Part shown: positions 31,510 to 40,873 of the stretch, one piece after another | Layout: each line of letters begins with the position of its first letter | How positions within the stretch are numbered: the stretch's first letter is position 1 | NCBI GenBank assembly: GCA_035297265.1 | Contig: DATGZH010000064.1 | Span: 62,001-126,000 of the forward strand | Source of the DNA: DATGZH01 sp035297265 | GTDB lineage: Bacteria > Actinomycetota > Acidimicrobiia > Acidimicrobiales > RAAP-2 | DNA: 64,000 nt | Direction of reading: 5' to 3' | Notes under the pieces: generated by a model | Database searches by the model: none | The model's input: only the letters and a program-made list of their open reading frames with translations | What the model was told of the DNA's origin: nothing | Position numbers and translations under genes: made by a program

Positions 31510-33063
31510 CTACTTCCCCCCGCTCGCCGCGGCCTCGGCCCCCGCCGTGCCATAGCGGGCCACCGGGGGCTGTGGGCTGTGGGTCACCGCGGCCACCCGG
31601 GCCTCGAGCTGGTTCACCGAGGGCGTGATGCGGTCGAGGACCGGCTTCGGGTAGACGCCGAGGAGGACGATCAGGATGAGGAGCGGGGCGATCACCACCC
31701 GCTCGGTCCAGCCGAGGTCGCGGACCGCCGCGTTGGCCGGGTCGGGCTTGTGATGGAAGGCCTGCTGGTAGGCCCAGAGCAGGTAGAGGGCGGCGATCAC
31801 CACGCCGAACGTGGCCACGACGGCCCACCACCGGTGGGTGAGGAACGTGCCCGAGAGGATGAGGAACTCGCTCACGAAGCCGTTCAGGCCGGGCAGCCCG
31901 ATCGAGGCCATCATGGCCACGGTGAAGGCCGCGGCTAGGAGGGGGGCCGGCGTCTGCAGGCCCCGCAGCTCGTCCACCTGCCACGTGCGCCGGCGCTCGT
32001 AGATCCACCCGATGAGGAGGAACAGGGCGGCGGTGATGAGGCCGTGGTTGACCATGAGGAGCACGCCGCCGGACAGGCCCTGGGTGGTGAAGGCGAACGT
32101 GCCGAGGGCGATGAAGCCGATCTGGGCGAGCGACGAGTAGGCCACCAGGCGCTTCAGGTCGCGCTGGGCACAGGCCACCACCGCTCCGTAGAGGATGCCG
32201 ATCACCGCCAGCGTGAGCAGCAGCGGCGCCAGCGTGTGCGAGGCCTGGGGGAAGAGGTTGAGGTCGAAGCGGATGATCCCGTAGGTGCCGAGCTTGGCCA
32301 GCACGGCCACGAGGATGACCGAGCCGGCCACCGGGGCCTCGCTGTAGGCGTCGGGCGACCAGGTGTGGAGCGGGAACAGGGGGGCCTTCACGGCGAAGGC
32401 CGCGGTGAAGGCGAGGAAGAGGAGCACCCCGGCCGCCCCGGTGAAGTGGGTGTGCATGAGGGCCGGCAGGGCGAACGTGAGGACGTGGGTCTGGCTCTGG
32501 TGCAAGAACGCGGTGGCCAGGATGCCGACGAAGAGGAAGGCCGAGCCGAGGAACGTGTACACGAAGAACTTGACCGCGGCGTAGGCCCGGCGGGTGTAGC
32601 CCCAGCCCCCGATGAGGAAGTAGGCGGGCACGAGCGTCAGCTCGAAGAAGAGGAAGAAGAGGATGAGGTCGAGCGAGATGAAGCTGCCGAGACAGGCCGC
32701 CTCGAGGAGGAGGAGCCAGGCGATGAAGGCCCGGGTGTCGTGGCGGGCCGAGGCCCCGGCGATGGCCAAGGGGAAGAGCACGGTGGTGAGGAGCACGAGG
32801 AACACCGAGATCCCGTCCACCCCGACGAACCAGGAGATGCCGAGGTCCTGGGCCCACACGTGGTGCGAGACGAACTGGTAGCCGCCCGTCGTGTGGAGCA
32901 TGACGGCCACCGCGATGGCCACGCCCAACGTGGCGAGCGAGACGGCGAGGCCGAGGAGCTCGGCCGCCCGCTTGCTGAGGCCGGTGAGGAGGGCCACGAC
33001 CGCCGCGCCGCCGGCCGGCAGGAGCACGAGGACGGTGAGGAAGGGGAAGTCGTGCTGGCTCAC
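31510..33063 (-). CDS. nuoM: NADH-quinone oxidoreductase subunit M
   Basis: A 517-residue antiporter-like proton-pumping subunit of complex I. Diagnostic stretches are SWFVGVDGISVFLVLLTT, FFLFFELTLVPAYFLIGGW with the channel Glu, AVKAPLFPLHTWSPDAY with the Lys, and ACAQRDLKRLVAYSSLAQIG. Length and helix count are normal. GTG 33063 overlaps the nuoL stop by four bases; a second GTG six bases earlier is possible. Confidence 0.96.
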   Translation of the reverse strand: MSQHDFPFLTVLVLLPAGGAAVVALLTGLSKRAAELLGLAVSLATLGVAIAVAVMLHTTGGYQFVSHHVWAQDLGISWFVGVDGISVFLVLLTTVLFPLAIAGASARHDTRAFIAWLLLLEAACLGSFISLDLILFFLFFELTLVPAYFLIGGWGYTRRAYAAVKFFVYTFLGSAFLFVGILATAFLHQSQTHVLTFALPALMHTHFTGAAGVLLFLAFTAAFAVKAPLFPLHTWSPDAYSEAPVAGSVILVAVLAKLGTYGIIRFDLNLFPQASHTLAPLLLTLAVIGILYGAVVACAQRDLKRLVAYSSLAQIGFIALGTFAFTTQGLSGGVLLMVNHGLITAALFLLIGWIYERRRTWQVDELRGLQTPAPLLAAAFTVAMMASIGLPGLNGFVSEFLILSGTFLTHRWWAVVATFGVVIAALYLLWAYQQAFHHKPDPANAAVRDLGWTERVVIAPLLILIVLLGVYPKPVLDRITPSVNQLEARVAAVTHSPQPPVARYGTAGAEAAASGGK

Positions 33064-34955
33064 GTCCACCACACCCTGCTCACCATGAAGCCCACGAGGA
33101 TGGCCAGGCCAAAGGCGATCCCGAGGGCGTAGTTGCGGACGTAGCCCGTCTGCAGGCGCCGCACTCCGGCCCCGGCCAGCCGGACGAGGCCGCCGACGCC
33201 GTTGACCGCCCCGTCGATGATGCGCCCGTCGACCACCACGGCCGAGAAGCGGGCGAGCCGCTCGCTCGGGCGGCCGAGGACCGTGTCGTAGAAGTCGTCC
33301 CAGTACCAGACGCGCTGGAGGAAGGCCGGCTCGAGGCGCGGCTGGTCGACGCGCACGCGCCAGAGGACCCAGGCCACGTAGATGCCGATGACCGCGGCGG
33401 CTGCCTCGATGACGCCGAGGATCCAGAGGGCCTCGTCGGAGAGGTTCGGCTGGTAGAGGGTGTGGGCGAAGACCGGCTGGAGCCAGACCGAAAGGCCCCA
33501 GGTGTGGACCCAGGGCAGGTCGAGGAGACCGGCCGTGGCCGCCCCGATGGCCAGCACCACGGCCGGGGCCACCATGACCCACGGCGCCTCGTGCGGGCGG
33601 TGGTGGGCCGGCTGGTCGCCCACCGCCTGGGCCCAGCGGTCGTCGCCGGTGAAGGCCAGCACGAAGAGCCGGGTCATGTAGTAGGCGGTGAGCAGCGCGG
33701 TGACCAGGCCGATCACGTAGAGGCCCGGCGACTTCGACCACACGTTGGACAGCACGGCGTCCTTGCTCCAGAAGCCCGAGAGCGGCGGCACCCCGGCGAT
33801 GGCCAGCCAGCCGACGAGGAAGGTGGCGTAGGTCCAGGGCAGGTACTTGCGCAGGCGGCCCATGCGTTTCAGGTCCTGCTCGTCCTCCAGGCCGTGGATG
33901 ACCGAGCCGGCCGAGAGGAAGAGCACCGCCTTGTAGAAGGCGTGACAGATCATGAGGAACATCGCCGCGATGTAGGCCCCGGTGCCCACGGCGAGGACCA
34001 TGTAGCCGATCTGGGAGACCGTCGAGAAGGCGAGCACCTTCTTGATGTCCTGCTGGGCCGAGGCGATCGTGGCGGCCACGAAGGCGGTGGCCGCGCCGAT
34101 GCCGGCGATCACCCAGGTGGCCTCGGAGCTGAGACCGAGCAACGGGTTCATCCGGCAGAGCAGGTAGACCCCGGCCGTGACCATGGTGGCCGCGTGGATG
34201 AGGGCCGACACCGGGGTCGGGCCCTCCATGGCGTCGGGCAGCCAGTTGAAGAGCGGGATCTGGGCCGACTTGCCGGTGGCCGCCAAGAAGAGGAGGAGCA
34301 CGGCGACGGTCGCCGCGGCGTGGGACAGCAGGTGGAGGTGGGAGAAGATGCCCAGGTAGTTGAGGGTGCCCACCTTCGAGAAGATGAGGAACATGGCGAT
34401 CAGGAAGCCGACGTCGCCCACCCGGTTGTACAAGAAGGCCTTCTTGCCGGCCGAGGCCGCGGCGTCCCGCTCGTACCAGAAGGCGACCAGCCAGTAGGAG
34501 CAGACGCCCACCCCCTCCCACCCGACGAAGGTGAGGAGCAGGTTGTCCGCCAGGACGAGGAGCAGCATCGAGAACACGAAGAGGTTCAGGTAGATGAAGA
34601 ACTTCGTGTAGTCCCGGTCGCTCTTCATGTAGCCGATCGAGAACAGGTGGATGAGCATGCTCACGCCCGTCACGAAGAGGCACATGGTGATGGACAGCTG
34701 GTCGACGAGGACGGCCGCGTGCACCTGGAGCCCGCCCACGGGTATCCAGGTGAAGTAGTTCTGGATGAACTCTCGGGCGTGCTCGGGCCGGCCGTAGAGG
34801 CCGGCGAAGGTCACGCAGGCGGCGACGAAGGCCCCGGCGATGGCCGCCGTGCCGAGCCAGCCGGCCAGGGGGTCGCCGATCCGGCGGCCGACGGCCATGA
34901 GGACCACGAACCCGGCCAGCGGGAACAGGAGCATGAGGTAGGCGGACTGGAGCAC
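33060..34955 (-). CDS. nuoL: NADH-quinone oxidoreductase subunit L
   Basis: A 631-residue membrane subunit, the distal proton pump of complex I, with the long lateral helix at its C-terminus. Diagnostic stretches are VDQLSITMCLFVTGVSMLIH, LLLTFVGWEGVGVCSYWLV with the channel Glu, KSAQIPLFNWLPDAMEGPTP with Lys, and SAQQDIKKVLAFSTVSQIGY. Length is usual. GTG start at 34955, three bases after the nuoK stop. Confidence 0.96.
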   Translation of the reverse strand: MLQSAYLMLLFPLAGFVVLMAVGRRIGDPLAGWLGTAAIAGAFVAACVTFAGLYGRPEHAREFIQNYFTWIPVGGLQVHAAVLVDQLSITMCLFVTGVSMLIHLFSIGYMKSDRDYTKFFIYLNLFVFSMLLLVLADNLLLTFVGWEGVGVCSYWLVAFWYERDAAASAGKKAFLYNRVGDVGFLIAMFLIFSKVGTLNYLGIFSHLHLLSHAAATVAVLLLFLAATGKSAQIPLFNWLPDAMEGPTPVSALIHAATMVTAGVYLLCRMNPLLGLSSEATWVIAGIGAATAFVAATIASAQQDIKKVLAFSTVSQIGYMVLAVGTGAYIAAMFLMICHAFYKAVLFLSAGSVIHGLEDEQDLKRMGRLRKYLPWTYATFLVGWLAIAGVPPLSGFWSKDAVLSNVWSKSPGLYVIGLVTALLTAYYMTRLFVLAFTGDDRWAQAVGDQPAHHRPHEAPWVMVAPAVVLAIGAATAGLLDLPWVHTWGLSVWLQPVFAHTLYQPNLSDEALWILGVIEAAAAVIGIYVAWVLWRVRVDQPRLEPAFLQRVWYWDDFYDTVLGRPSERLARFSAVVVDGRIIDGAVNGVGGLVRLAGAGVRRLQTGYVRNYALGIAFGLAILVGFMVSRVWWT

Positions 34956-34958
34956 GCC

Positions 34959-35264
34959 TCAGCCCTTCATGACGTGGAGGTCGTCTGCGGAGGCGCTGGA
35001 GCGCCGGCGGAAGATGGCCACCACGATGCCGAGGCCCACCACGACCTCAGCCGCCGCCACGACCAGGACGAAGAAGACGACGGCCTGCCCGGCGATGTCG
35101 TGGAGCATCCGGGCGTAGGTGACGAACGTGAGGTTGGCGGCGTTCAGCATGAGCTCGATGCACATGAACATGATCAGGACGTTGCGCCGCACGAGCAGGC
35201 CCACCGCCCCGATGGCGAAGAGGGCGGCCGCCACGATCAGGTAGTACTCGCCCGGGACGCTCAC
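34959..35264 (-). CDS. nuoK: NADH-quinone oxidoreductase subunit K
   Basis: A 101-residue, three-helix membrane subunit. LIMFMCIELMLNAANLTFV carries the conserved Glu of the second helix and AAAEVVVGLGIVVAIFR the conserved Glu of the third, both part of the proton-transfer chain. GTG 35264 overlaps the nuoJ stop by four bases. Confidence 0.95.
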   Translation of the reverse strand: MSVPGEYYLIVAAALFAIGAVGLLVRRNVLIMFMCIELMLNAANLTFVTYARMLHDIAGQAVVFFVLVVAAAEVVVGLGIVVAIFRRRSSASADDLHVMKG

Positions 35265-35977
35265 GGCGCCACCTCCTCGGCCTGGCCGACGGGCACCTCT
35301 TGGCGCGCCGACTCTTGGCCGGCCAGCTCGGCCGGGGCCGCTTCGAGCGCCGGGGCTTCGCCGCCCGCGTCGCCGTCGGCGGCCACCGCGTCGCTCGCCT
35401 CGGGGGTGTCGGCCTCGCCGGCGTCCCTCGGCGGGCGGCGGGCCAGCACCACAGCGCCCACCACGGCGATGAGGAGGAGTGCCGCGGTGGCCTCGAAGGC
35501 GAACAGGTAGGTGGTGAAGACGGCCTTGCCGATCTGGCCCACCTCGCCGTGGGCCCCGTTGATCGGGTAGGTGACGGTGTGGGCGCCGCTCGCCCAGTGC
35601 GCCTGCACCCCGAGGGCGATGACGCCGCCCACCGAGGCCAGGATCAGCAGCACGGCCACCGGGCGCTGTCCCTTCAGGGGTTCGGTCTCGATGTTCTCCC
35701 GCCGGTCGACGCCGAGGAACATGATCACGAAGAGGAACAGCACGACGATGGCCCCGGCGTAGACGATGATCTGCACCGCGGCCAGGAAGTCGGCCTGCTG
35801 CTCGATGAAGAGCACCGCGACGCCGAAGAGCGTGCCGACGAGCGAGAGGGCGGCGTGGACGGGGTTGGCCGAGGTCACGACGCCGACGGCCCCGCCGATC
35901 ATGAGGGCCGAGGCGAAGATGAAGACGGCCAGATCCGGCACCGTCGGGTGCGTGGTGGCGAGGAGGAGGGCGCTCAC
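35261..35977 (-). CDS. nuoJ: NADH-quinone oxidoreductase subunit J
   Basis: A 238-residue membrane subunit with five helices, including the VQIIVYAGAIVVLFLFVIM segment whose Tyr-Ala-Gly turn forms the pi-bulge of the third helix. After the last helix (about residue 180) comes an acidic, Ala- and Glu-rich cytoplasmic tail of about 55 residues, longer than in the E. coli protein. GTG 35977 overlaps the nuoI stop by four bases. Confidence 0.94.
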   Translation of the reverse strand: MSALLLATTHPTVPDLAVFIFASALMIGGAVGVVTSANPVHAALSLVGTLFGVAVLFIEQQADFLAAVQIIVYAGAIVVLFLFVIMFLGVDRRENIETEPLKGQRPVAVLLILASVGGVIALGVQAHWASGAHTVTYPINGAHGEVGQIGKAVFTTYLFAFEATAALLLIAVVGAVVLARRPPRDAGEADTPEASDAVAADGDAGGEAPALEAAPAELAGQESARQEVPVGQAEEVAP

Positions 35978-36876
35978 CCGGCCGCCCGCTCCTCGTCGGC
36001 CTGCTCGGCGTCCCCGGCGGGCGCCGCAGGCGCCGCCTTGGCCGCCTTGAGCTCGACCTTCTTCTGCTTGCGCTCCGAGCGCATCCGCTGCAGGTCGGCC
36101 CGCAGGGCCTCCATCTTGGCCTTGTTGCGCTCGGCCGATTGGCGAGCCCGCCAGGCCCGTCCCCGGTTCCCCCGGTGCTCGAAGGGGATGTCCTCGTCGA
36201 GGAGATGGGCCTCGAGGACCTCGCGGAGGGGCCGGGTCCCCGTGGCCTCGTCGTCCCGGTGCCCCGACTGGCCACCCTCGGGGGGCCGCACGCCGTAGCC
36301 GAGCTCGCCCGACCATTGGACGGTGCCCTCGTAGGCCGCGTTCCCCGAGGGCGAGGTGGCCCGCATCCAGCCCGACGTGTGCAGGTCGTCGCCCTCCCGC
36401 CAGTCCTCCCAGGGCAGCTTCTTCGGGCGGCCGTCGTCGTCGACGAGCAGCTCGGCCTTCGTGTAAATGGCGTCGGCCCGGTTGGTGAAGGAGAACTCGA
36501 ACAGCTTCGACTCGGTGATGGCCTCGGTCGGGCAGGCCTCCACGCACATGTCGCAGTGGATGCAGCGGAGGTAGTTGATCTCGTACACGTAGCCGTAGCG
36601 CTCCCCGGGGGAGACCGGGTGGTCCGGCGGGTTGTCGAGGCCCCGCACGTAGATGCAGTCGGCCGGGCACACGCCGGCGCACAGCTCGCAGCCGATGCAC
36701 TTCTCCATGCCGTCCTCGTAGCGGTTGAGGACGTGGCGACCGTGGTTGCGCGGCTGCTTGGGCTTCTTCTCGTCCGGGTACTGGAACGTGACCCGGGGCC
36801 GGGTGAGGTGCTGGAACGTCAGCTTGAAGCCCCCGAAGAACTTGAGGTCGTCGCGGAGCTGGTCGAAGAAGCCCAT
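35974..36876 (-). CDS. nuoI: NADH-quinone oxidoreductase subunit I
   Basis: A 300-residue peripheral subunit that carries the two [4Fe-4S] clusters N6a and N6b. The ligands are in CIGCELCAGVCPADC (about residue 60) and CIHCDMCVEACP (about 105). The family core ends near residue 185; the last 100 residues are an extra, highly charged and probably coiled-coil tail (RNKAKMEALRADLQRMRSER) ending in an Ala/Pro/Glu stretch. The ATG shares one base with the nuoH stop (ATGA). Confidence 0.95.
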   Translation of the reverse strand: MGFFDQLRDDLKFFGGFKLTFQHLTRPRVTFQYPDEKKPKQPRNHGRHVLNRYEDGMEKCIGCELCAGVCPADCIYVRGLDNPPDHPVSPGERYGYVYEINYLRCIHCDMCVEACPTEAITESKLFEFSFTNRADAIYTKAELLVDDDGRPKKLPWEDWREGDDLHTSGWMRATSPSGNAAYEGTVQWSGELGYGVRPPEGGQSGHRDDEATGTRPLREVLEAHLLDEDIPFEHRGNRGRAWRARQSAERNKAKMEALRADLQRMRSERKQKKVELKAAKAAPAAPAGDAEQADEERAAG

Positions 36877-38117
36877 CAGCCCTCACCCCCCGGGACGATC
36901 GTCGGGCGCCGGGGCCCGACCCGGCGGCCGACGTCGGGGAGGACGGCGGCCTCGCCGTCGTCCCGGCGCTCCCGGGCCACCGTGAGGGCCCGGTAGAGGA
37001 TCAGGCCGGCCACGACCATGACCGGGACGGCGAGGAGGCCCCACCAGTGCCAGATCACGACGCAGGCCACCACGAGGAGCCAGCCCAGCGAGAGCGGGAT
37101 CAGCGCCTTCCACCCGAGGTCCATCAGCTGGTCGTAGCGGAGCCGGGGGAGGGCCGCCCGGAACCAGACGTAGGCGAAGAGGAAGAAGAAGAGCTTGCCC
37201 AGGAACCAGAGGATCGGCACCCAGATGATGGCGCTCGGGAAGTGGGGCACGGGCCCGTCGGGCCCGCCGAAGAAGAGCGTCACCATGACTGCCGACATCG
37301 TGATCACGCTCATGAACTCGGCCAGGTAGAAGAGGGCGAAGCGGATCGAGGAGTACTCGGTGTTGAAACCGCCGACCAGCTCGGAGTCCGCCTCGACGAG
37401 GTCGAACGGCGGCCGGTTCAGCTCGGCCGTGATGGCCACCAGGAACAGGATGAACGGCACGAAGACCAACCGGATGGCGTTCCAGTCCCAGAAGTTCGGG
37501 GCCTGCGAGTCGACGATGGCCCGGGTGCTGAGCGAACCGGTGATGAGGACGACCGTGACCGTGGTCATCCCGAGGGCCGCCTCGTAGGAGATCATCTGGG
37601 CCGAGGCCCTCACCGAGCCGAGGAGCGGGTACTTGGACCCCGACGACCACCCGGCGAGCATCACCCCGTAGACGCCCACCGAGGACATGGCGAGGACGAG
37701 GAGGATGCCCATCGGCGGGTCGGCCAGCTGCATCTCGAAGGTGTGCCCGGAGATGGTGATGACGTCGCCCACCGGGATCACGCTGAACACGAGCAGCGCC
37801 GTGATGAGCGCGATGTACGGGGCCAGCTTGAAGACGAAGGGGTCGGCCTGCTCGGGGAGGAGGTCCTCCTTGAAGAAGAGCTTGATGCCGTCGGCCAGGG
37901 TCTGGAGCAGCCCCCACGGACCGGCCCGGTTGGGGCCGATGCGGCTCTGCATGTCCGAGATGAGCTTGCGCTCGAACCAGATCATCAACATGACCGACAC
38001 GAGCAGGAAGACGAAGACGATCAGCACCTTGATGATGTCGACCACCCACACGAACCATCCGACGCCGTGCGCGGTCAGGGGGTCGGTGGCGATGAACGTG
38101 GCGAGCGCGGCGGTCAC
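36876..38117 (-). CDS. nuoH: NADH-quinone oxidoreductase subunit H
   Basis: A 413-residue membrane subunit at the quinone site, with eight to nine helices. Diagnostic stretches are WFERKLISDMQSRIGPNRAG near residue 47, GIKLFFKEDLLPEQAD, and ITAELNRPPFDLVEADSELV with the acidic loop near 235, followed by GFNTEYSSIRFALFYLAEF. It anchors the peripheral arm and couples quinone reduction to pumping. GTG 38117 overlaps the nuoG stop by four bases. Confidence 0.96.
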   Translation of the reverse strand: MTAALATFIATDPLTAHGVGWFVWVVDIIKVLIVFVFLLVSVMLMIWFERKLISDMQSRIGPNRAGPWGLLQTLADGIKLFFKEDLLPEQADPFVFKLAPYIALITALLVFSVIPVGDVITISGHTFEMQLADPPMGILLVLAMSSVGVYGVMLAGWSSGSKYPLLGSVRASAQMISYEAALGMTTVTVVLITGSLSTRAIVDSQAPNFWDWNAIRLVFVPFILFLVAITAELNRPPFDLVEADSELVGGFNTEYSSIRFALFYLAEFMSVITMSAVMVTLFFGGPDGPVPHFPSAIIWVPILWFLGKLFFFLFAYVWFRAALPRLRYDQLMDLGWKALIPLSLGWLLVVACVVIWHWWGLLAVPVMVVAGLILYRALTVARERRDDGEAAVLPDVGRRVGPRRPTIVPGGEG

Positions 38118-40873
38118 AGCGTCTCCACCCGGACGTCGTTGACCACGGCCGAGCCGTCGATGAGTGCGGCCGCCGCGTTCCGCTCGCCACCCGCCGGCCG
38201 GAGGAAGTCCACGGCCACCACCCCGCGGGGCAGGCCGTCGTCGGGGGCCGCGGCGAGCTCGAAGGCCACCCGGGCCGAGCGCACCCGCACCCGGTCGCCC
38301 CGACCGACACCGAGGCGGTCGAGGTCGAGCGGATGGAGGCGGGCCTCGGCCTCCTCCACCAGCCCGGCCAGCGACGGCGAGGCGCTCACCGCCGAGCCGC
38401 CGTCGTAGAGCCGGCGGGGCGAGAGGAGGCGGAAGGCGTAGTGGTCGGCCGGCGGCACGTGGACCGGCTCCCCCACCGGCCCCGGGCCGTCGAGGACCGC
38501 CGGCCCGCCGGAGGGCGCGGCCAGGGCCGCCGGACCCACCTCGTTCTCGTCGACCTCGGCCGAGCCGACGGAGGGCGGGGCGCCCTGGCGCTCCACCGAC
38601 TCCACCCCGGGCAGGGCGATCGGGTCGATCGGCGCCCCGAGCGCCGGCGCGTGCCGGGCGAGGGGGACGAGGACGCCGTCGCCCGCCGACTCGAGCACGG
38701 GTCGGGTCACCCCGGCGTAGGCCGGGGCCAGCCGCTCGATCTCGTCCCACAGGTCGGACGCGCTCTCGAACCCGAGGTCGGCCCCGAGGGCGTCGGCCAG
38801 CTCGGCCGCGATCACCCAGTCGGCCCAGGCCGATCCGGGCGGGACGAGCTTCTGGCTGAGGCGCTGGACCCGACCCTCGACGTTGGTGGTGGTGCCCGAC
38901 CGCTCGTGGGCCACCGCCGCGGGGAGGACGACGTCGGCCCGCTCGACCGTGGCCGACCGGTGCCCCGTCACGACGACCACGAACTGGGCCCCCTCGACGG
39001 CCTTCGTGGCCAGCTCGCCGTCGGGGAAGTCGGTCACGGGGTCGGCGCCGAGCAGGATCACCGCCCGTACCTCGTCGGTGCCGCCGGCCCCGGCCAGCGA
39101 CGCCAGCACCGAGGCCGCGTCCCGGCCGGGACGCTCGGGGAGACCGCCCCAGGCCGCGTCGAACCACGGCCGGCCGGCCTCGAGGCTCACCCGCCCCGGC
39201 AGGCAGCCGGGGGCGAGGCCCATGTCGAGGGCGCCGCGCACGTTGCCCCGGCGCAGCGCAGGGAGGAAGCGGGCCCCGGGGAGGGACTCGGCCAGCACCC
39301 GGGCCGCCTCGGCCTGGAGGGCCGGGTCCTCGGCCATCGACGGCCGGCCGAGCACCACGACGACGCCGGTGCCCGCCGGGCCGTCGCCCTGGAGCAGGCG
39401 CCGGGCGACGGCGAGGTCGGCGTCGCTGAACGGCGCGCCTTCGTGGTGGGTGCGCCACGGGGCGTCGGCCGGCACATCGCCCACGAGCGCCCGGGCCAGC
39501 GCCGGCGCGTCGCCGGGCCGGTTGCGCAGGCTGGCCTCGCTGTAGGGCGTGAGGGCGGTGGCCGCCGGCGACAGCTCGAGCAGTCGGGTGGACCCGGCGA
39601 GGGCCGCACCCCGCAGACGGAGGTAGAGGACGGGGAGCTCCTCACGGAGGTCGCCGGTCAGGAGGACGACGGTCCGGGCCGCGCAGGTCTCGTCGACGCT
39701 GGCGAGGGGCAGGCCGAGGACGAGGTCGGCCGGCAGCCCGTCGCCGAGCTGGGCGTCGACGGCGTCGGTCCGCAGCACCGACTTGGCCAGCTTGGCCCAG
39801 GCGTAGGCACCCTCGTTCGTGAGCTGGGCCCCGCCGAGCACGGCGACGGCCCCCGCCCCGCGGCCCTCCCGGGCCTCGTGGAGGCCCCGGGCCGCCGCGG
39901 CGAGAGCCTCGCCCCACGAGACCGGCACGAGCTCGTCGTCCTTGCGCACGAGGGGCTCGGTGAGCCGACCGACCTGCCGTGACGGGTCCCGGTGGGCCTC
40001 GCCCCCGAACTGGCCGGGCCCGTCGGCCGCCACGGTGTCGCCGTTCACCGCCTCGAACACGTAACGGCCCTTGTCGCAGAGCCAGCCCTGGTTGACCGGG
40101 TCCGAGTCGATGCCGAGCAGCCGGGTGAGCCGGTTGCCCGAGGACTGCACGGCCACCCGGCACCCGAAGGCGCACGTCGTGCAGGTCGACTCGACCTGCT
40201 CGAGGTCCCAGGGTCGGGCCGAGAAGCGGTAGGGGGTGGACGTGAGGGCGCCCACCGGGCAGATCTGCACGGTGTTGCCGCTGAAATAAGAGGAGAAGGG
40301 CTCGGTCGGGAACGTGGCCACCTCGACGTGCTCACCCCGCCCGGCGAAATCGATCTGGGCCTCACCGGCGATCTCCTCGGCGAAGCGGGTGCAGCGGCCG
40401 CACTGGATGCAGCGCTCCCGGTCGAGCAGCACCAGCTCGGAGAGGGCGATCGGCTTCTCGAAGTGCCGCTTCTCCTCGACGAAGCGGCTCTCGCCGGGGC
40501 CGTAGGCGAGCGTCTGGTCCTGGAGGGGGCACTCGCCGCCCTTGTCGCAGACCGGACAGTCGAGCGGGTGGTTCACGAGAAGGAACTCGAGCACCCCGTC
40601 CTGCGCCTTGTGCACCCGCTCGGAGGTCGTCGACACCTCCATGCCCTCGGCCGCCGCGATGAAGCACGCCGGCTGGAGGCTGGCCCCGCGGGGCCCGGCG
40701 ACCTCGACGAGGCACATGCGGCACATGCCGACCGGCTTCATCCGGGGGTGGTAGCAGAAGCGCGGGATGAACACGCCGGCCCGCTCGGCCGCAGCGATGA
40801 GCATCTCGCCCTTGGCCGCGGTCGTCGGCCGACCGTCGAGGACGAAGGTCACCTCCCCCCCGGGCTCAGGCAT
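38114..40873 (-). CDS. nuoG: NADH-quinone oxidoreductase subunit G
   Basis: A 919-residue peripheral subunit. The N-terminal ferredoxin domain binds a [2Fe-2S] cluster (FCYHPRMKPVGMCRMC near residue 38), followed by HPLDCPVCDKGGECPLQ near 103 and CIQCGRCTRF near 153 for the [4Fe-4S] clusters N5 and N4. A molybdopterin-oxidoreductase-like domain starts with CTTCAFGCRV near 230, whose four Cys (the fourth in QGWLCDKG) could bind the extra cluster N7. The rest is the catalytically inactive molybdopterin-type fold and a C-terminal domain. The start overlaps the end of nuoF by eight bases. Confidence 0.95.
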   Translation of the reverse strand: MPEPGGEVTFVLDGRPTTAAKGEMLIAAAERAGVFIPRFCYHPRMKPVGMCRMCLVEVAGPRGASLQPACFIAAAEGMEVSTTSERVHKAQDGVLEFLLVNHPLDCPVCDKGGECPLQDQTLAYGPGESRFVEEKRHFEKPIALSELVLLDRERCIQCGRCTRFAEEIAGEAQIDFAGRGEHVEVATFPTEPFSSYFSGNTVQICPVGALTSTPYRFSARPWDLEQVESTCTTCAFGCRVAVQSSGNRLTRLLGIDSDPVNQGWLCDKGRYVFEAVNGDTVAADGPGQFGGEAHRDPSRQVGRLTEPLVRKDDELVPVSWGEALAAAARGLHEAREGRGAGAVAVLGGAQLTNEGAYAWAKLAKSVLRTDAVDAQLGDGLPADLVLGLPLASVDETCAARTVVLLTGDLREELPVLYLRLRGAALAGSTRLLELSPAATALTPYSEASLRNRPGDAPALARALVGDVPADAPWRTHHEGAPFSDADLAVARRLLQGDGPAGTGVVVVLGRPSMAEDPALQAEAARVLAESLPGARFLPALRRGNVRGALDMGLAPGCLPGRVSLEAGRPWFDAAWGGLPERPGRDAASVLASLAGAGGTDEVRAVILLGADPVTDFPDGELATKAVEGAQFVVVVTGHRSATVERADVVLPAAVAHERSGTTTNVEGRVQRLSQKLVPPGSAWADWVIAAELADALGADLGFESASDLWDEIERLAPAYAGVTRPVLESAGDGVLVPLARHAPALGAPIDPIALPGVESVERQGAPPSVGSAEVDENEVGPAALAAPSGGPAVLDGPGPVGEPVHVPPADHYAFRLLSPRRLYDGGSAVSASPSLAGLVEEAEARLHPLDLDRLGVGRGDRVRVRSARVAFELAAAPDDGLPRGVVAVDFLRPAGGERNAAAALIDGSAVVNDVRVETL

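Noticed and set aside
29688..31628. Open plus-strand frame of 646 codons opposite nuoN
   Set aside because: Low-complexity composition and complete overlap with nuoN.
33462..35510. Open plus-strand frame of 682 codons opposite nuoL, nuoK and nuoJ
   Set aside because: Same type of shadow: the minus strand carries clear complex I subunits with intact motifs.
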